From NCBI GenBank assembly GCA_002083985.1, contig MTER01000005.1, forward strand, positions 1-16,172: a stretch of 16,172 nt of DNA, in the 5' to 3' direction. Of the stretch, positions 15,779 to 16,172 are shown piece after piece (position 1 is the stretch's first letter; every line of letters starts with the position of its first letter). This DNA comes from Candidatus Altarchaeales archaeon A3 (lineage in GTDB: Archaea; Altiarchaeota; Altiarchaeia; Altiarchaeales; Altiarchaeaceae). The position numbers and the translations under genes were made by a program. The notes beneath the pieces are model-generated. The model worked only from the letters and a program-made list of their open reading frames with translations, did not search any database and had not been told where the DNA came from.

Positions 15779-15861
15779 GTAACTATTTAGAGGGTACAAA
15801 AATTTACTTGTTAAAATTTCAAAAAATTTACCATTAATTTTTTGAGTGACTGAATAGTTAC
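15779..15861. repeat. 83-bp element with inverted ends GTAACTATTYAG
   Basis: GTAACTATTTAG at 15779-15790 and CTGAATAGTTAC at 15850-15861 are inverted copies with one mismatch. The interior is very AT-rich. A third copy, GTAACTATTCAG, is at 16053-16064 in the first orientation. The ends share the GTAACT start with the 2712-2829 element. This looks like a remnant of a small insertion or MITE-type sequence. Confidence 0.35.
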
Positions 15862-16172
15862 AATTTTAAAATCAAAGACACAAAAATTTTGGTAGTGATG
15901 AACAGGTAATGCTGAATGTTAACACATTTTTATCACAGTCATTTAAATTGAGCAAAAATTTAAAATTTTCGAGCGTGAATGTGATTTATTTTTGATGAGC
16001 ATTACTGATTGAGTGACAAATAGAAGTAGGCCATTAATTTAATTAAATTTTGGTAACTATTCAGCCACTATTAAAAATTACGAATATGCTCAATATTAAG
16101 TGGATTTATTAATAATTATTAATCCATAACATATAATTATTAATGAAGCATTATAAAATAAGTTAATAGAAA
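15862..16172. other. AT-rich non-coding end of the window
   Basis: No gene is supported here. It holds GTAATGCTGA (15906-15915) with an inverted near-copy TGAGCATTAC (15998-16007), the third GTAACTATTCAG copy, and an imperfect palindrome GGATTTATTAAT...ATTAATCC near 16101-16124. It may be a site of repeated small insertions. I see no RNA gene. Confidence 0.4.

Overview
The window is a very AT-rich piece of archaeal chromosome. The archaeal call rests on a DNA polymerase D small subunit (DP1), which is archaea-specific. Several genes also begin at or within a few bases of an AT-rich leader, with a TATA-like box about 25 bases upstream of the ATG and no obvious Shine-Dalgarno sequence, as expected for leaderless archaeal mRNAs. 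A euryarchaeal-type or uncultivated archaeal lineage is likely, but I cannot name a genus.

Layout: 1-308 is mostly non-coding, with a possible 3' end of an upstream gene. 309-2583 holds two tandem CNNM/CorC-type (DUF21 plus CBS) membrane proteins, the first broken by a single-base frameshift. 2584-2908 is a structured intergenic region with two perfect hairpins and a 118-bp element bounded by inverted repeats (MITE-like). 2909-3334 is a SixA-like histidine phosphatase.

3398-9804 is the centre of interest: a compact four-gene operon with the architecture of a Wadjet (JetABCD) plasmid-defence condensin. It consists of a kleisin-like JetA, a small winged-helix (MksE/KITE-like) JetB, a 1238-residue SMC-like ATPase JetC with intact Walker A, signature and Walker B motifs, and an unusually short Toprim nuclease JetD. 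The last three genes overlap or abut. By family knowledge, JetABC extrudes DNA loops and JetD cleaves small circular DNA. The operon sits among ordinary housekeeping genes and jetA differs from a neighbour in arginine codon use, which suggests horizontal acquisition.

9858-11603 (minus strand) is thiC followed by moaB. 11675-12109 (plus) is a PPC/DUF296 protein divergent from thiC. 12117-14161 is the DP1 gene, with its N-terminal domain and its OB/phosphoesterase domain joined by a long Lys/Glu-rich linker built on 24-bp tandem repeats. As given, the linker contains two frame-breaking indels (about +1 at ~12571 and a 4-bp GAGT duplication at ~12781). Removing them restores one frame of about 679 residues. 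14403-15620 is moeA. 15621-16172 has no gene but carries oligo-T and several short inverted repeats that resemble the ends of small mobile elements.

MoaB and MoeA act in late molybdopterin/tungstopterin cofactor synthesis, ThiC in thiamine pyrimidine synthesis and DP1 in replication. None has an evident functional tie to the Wadjet-like operon, consistent with the latter being an inserted defence module.
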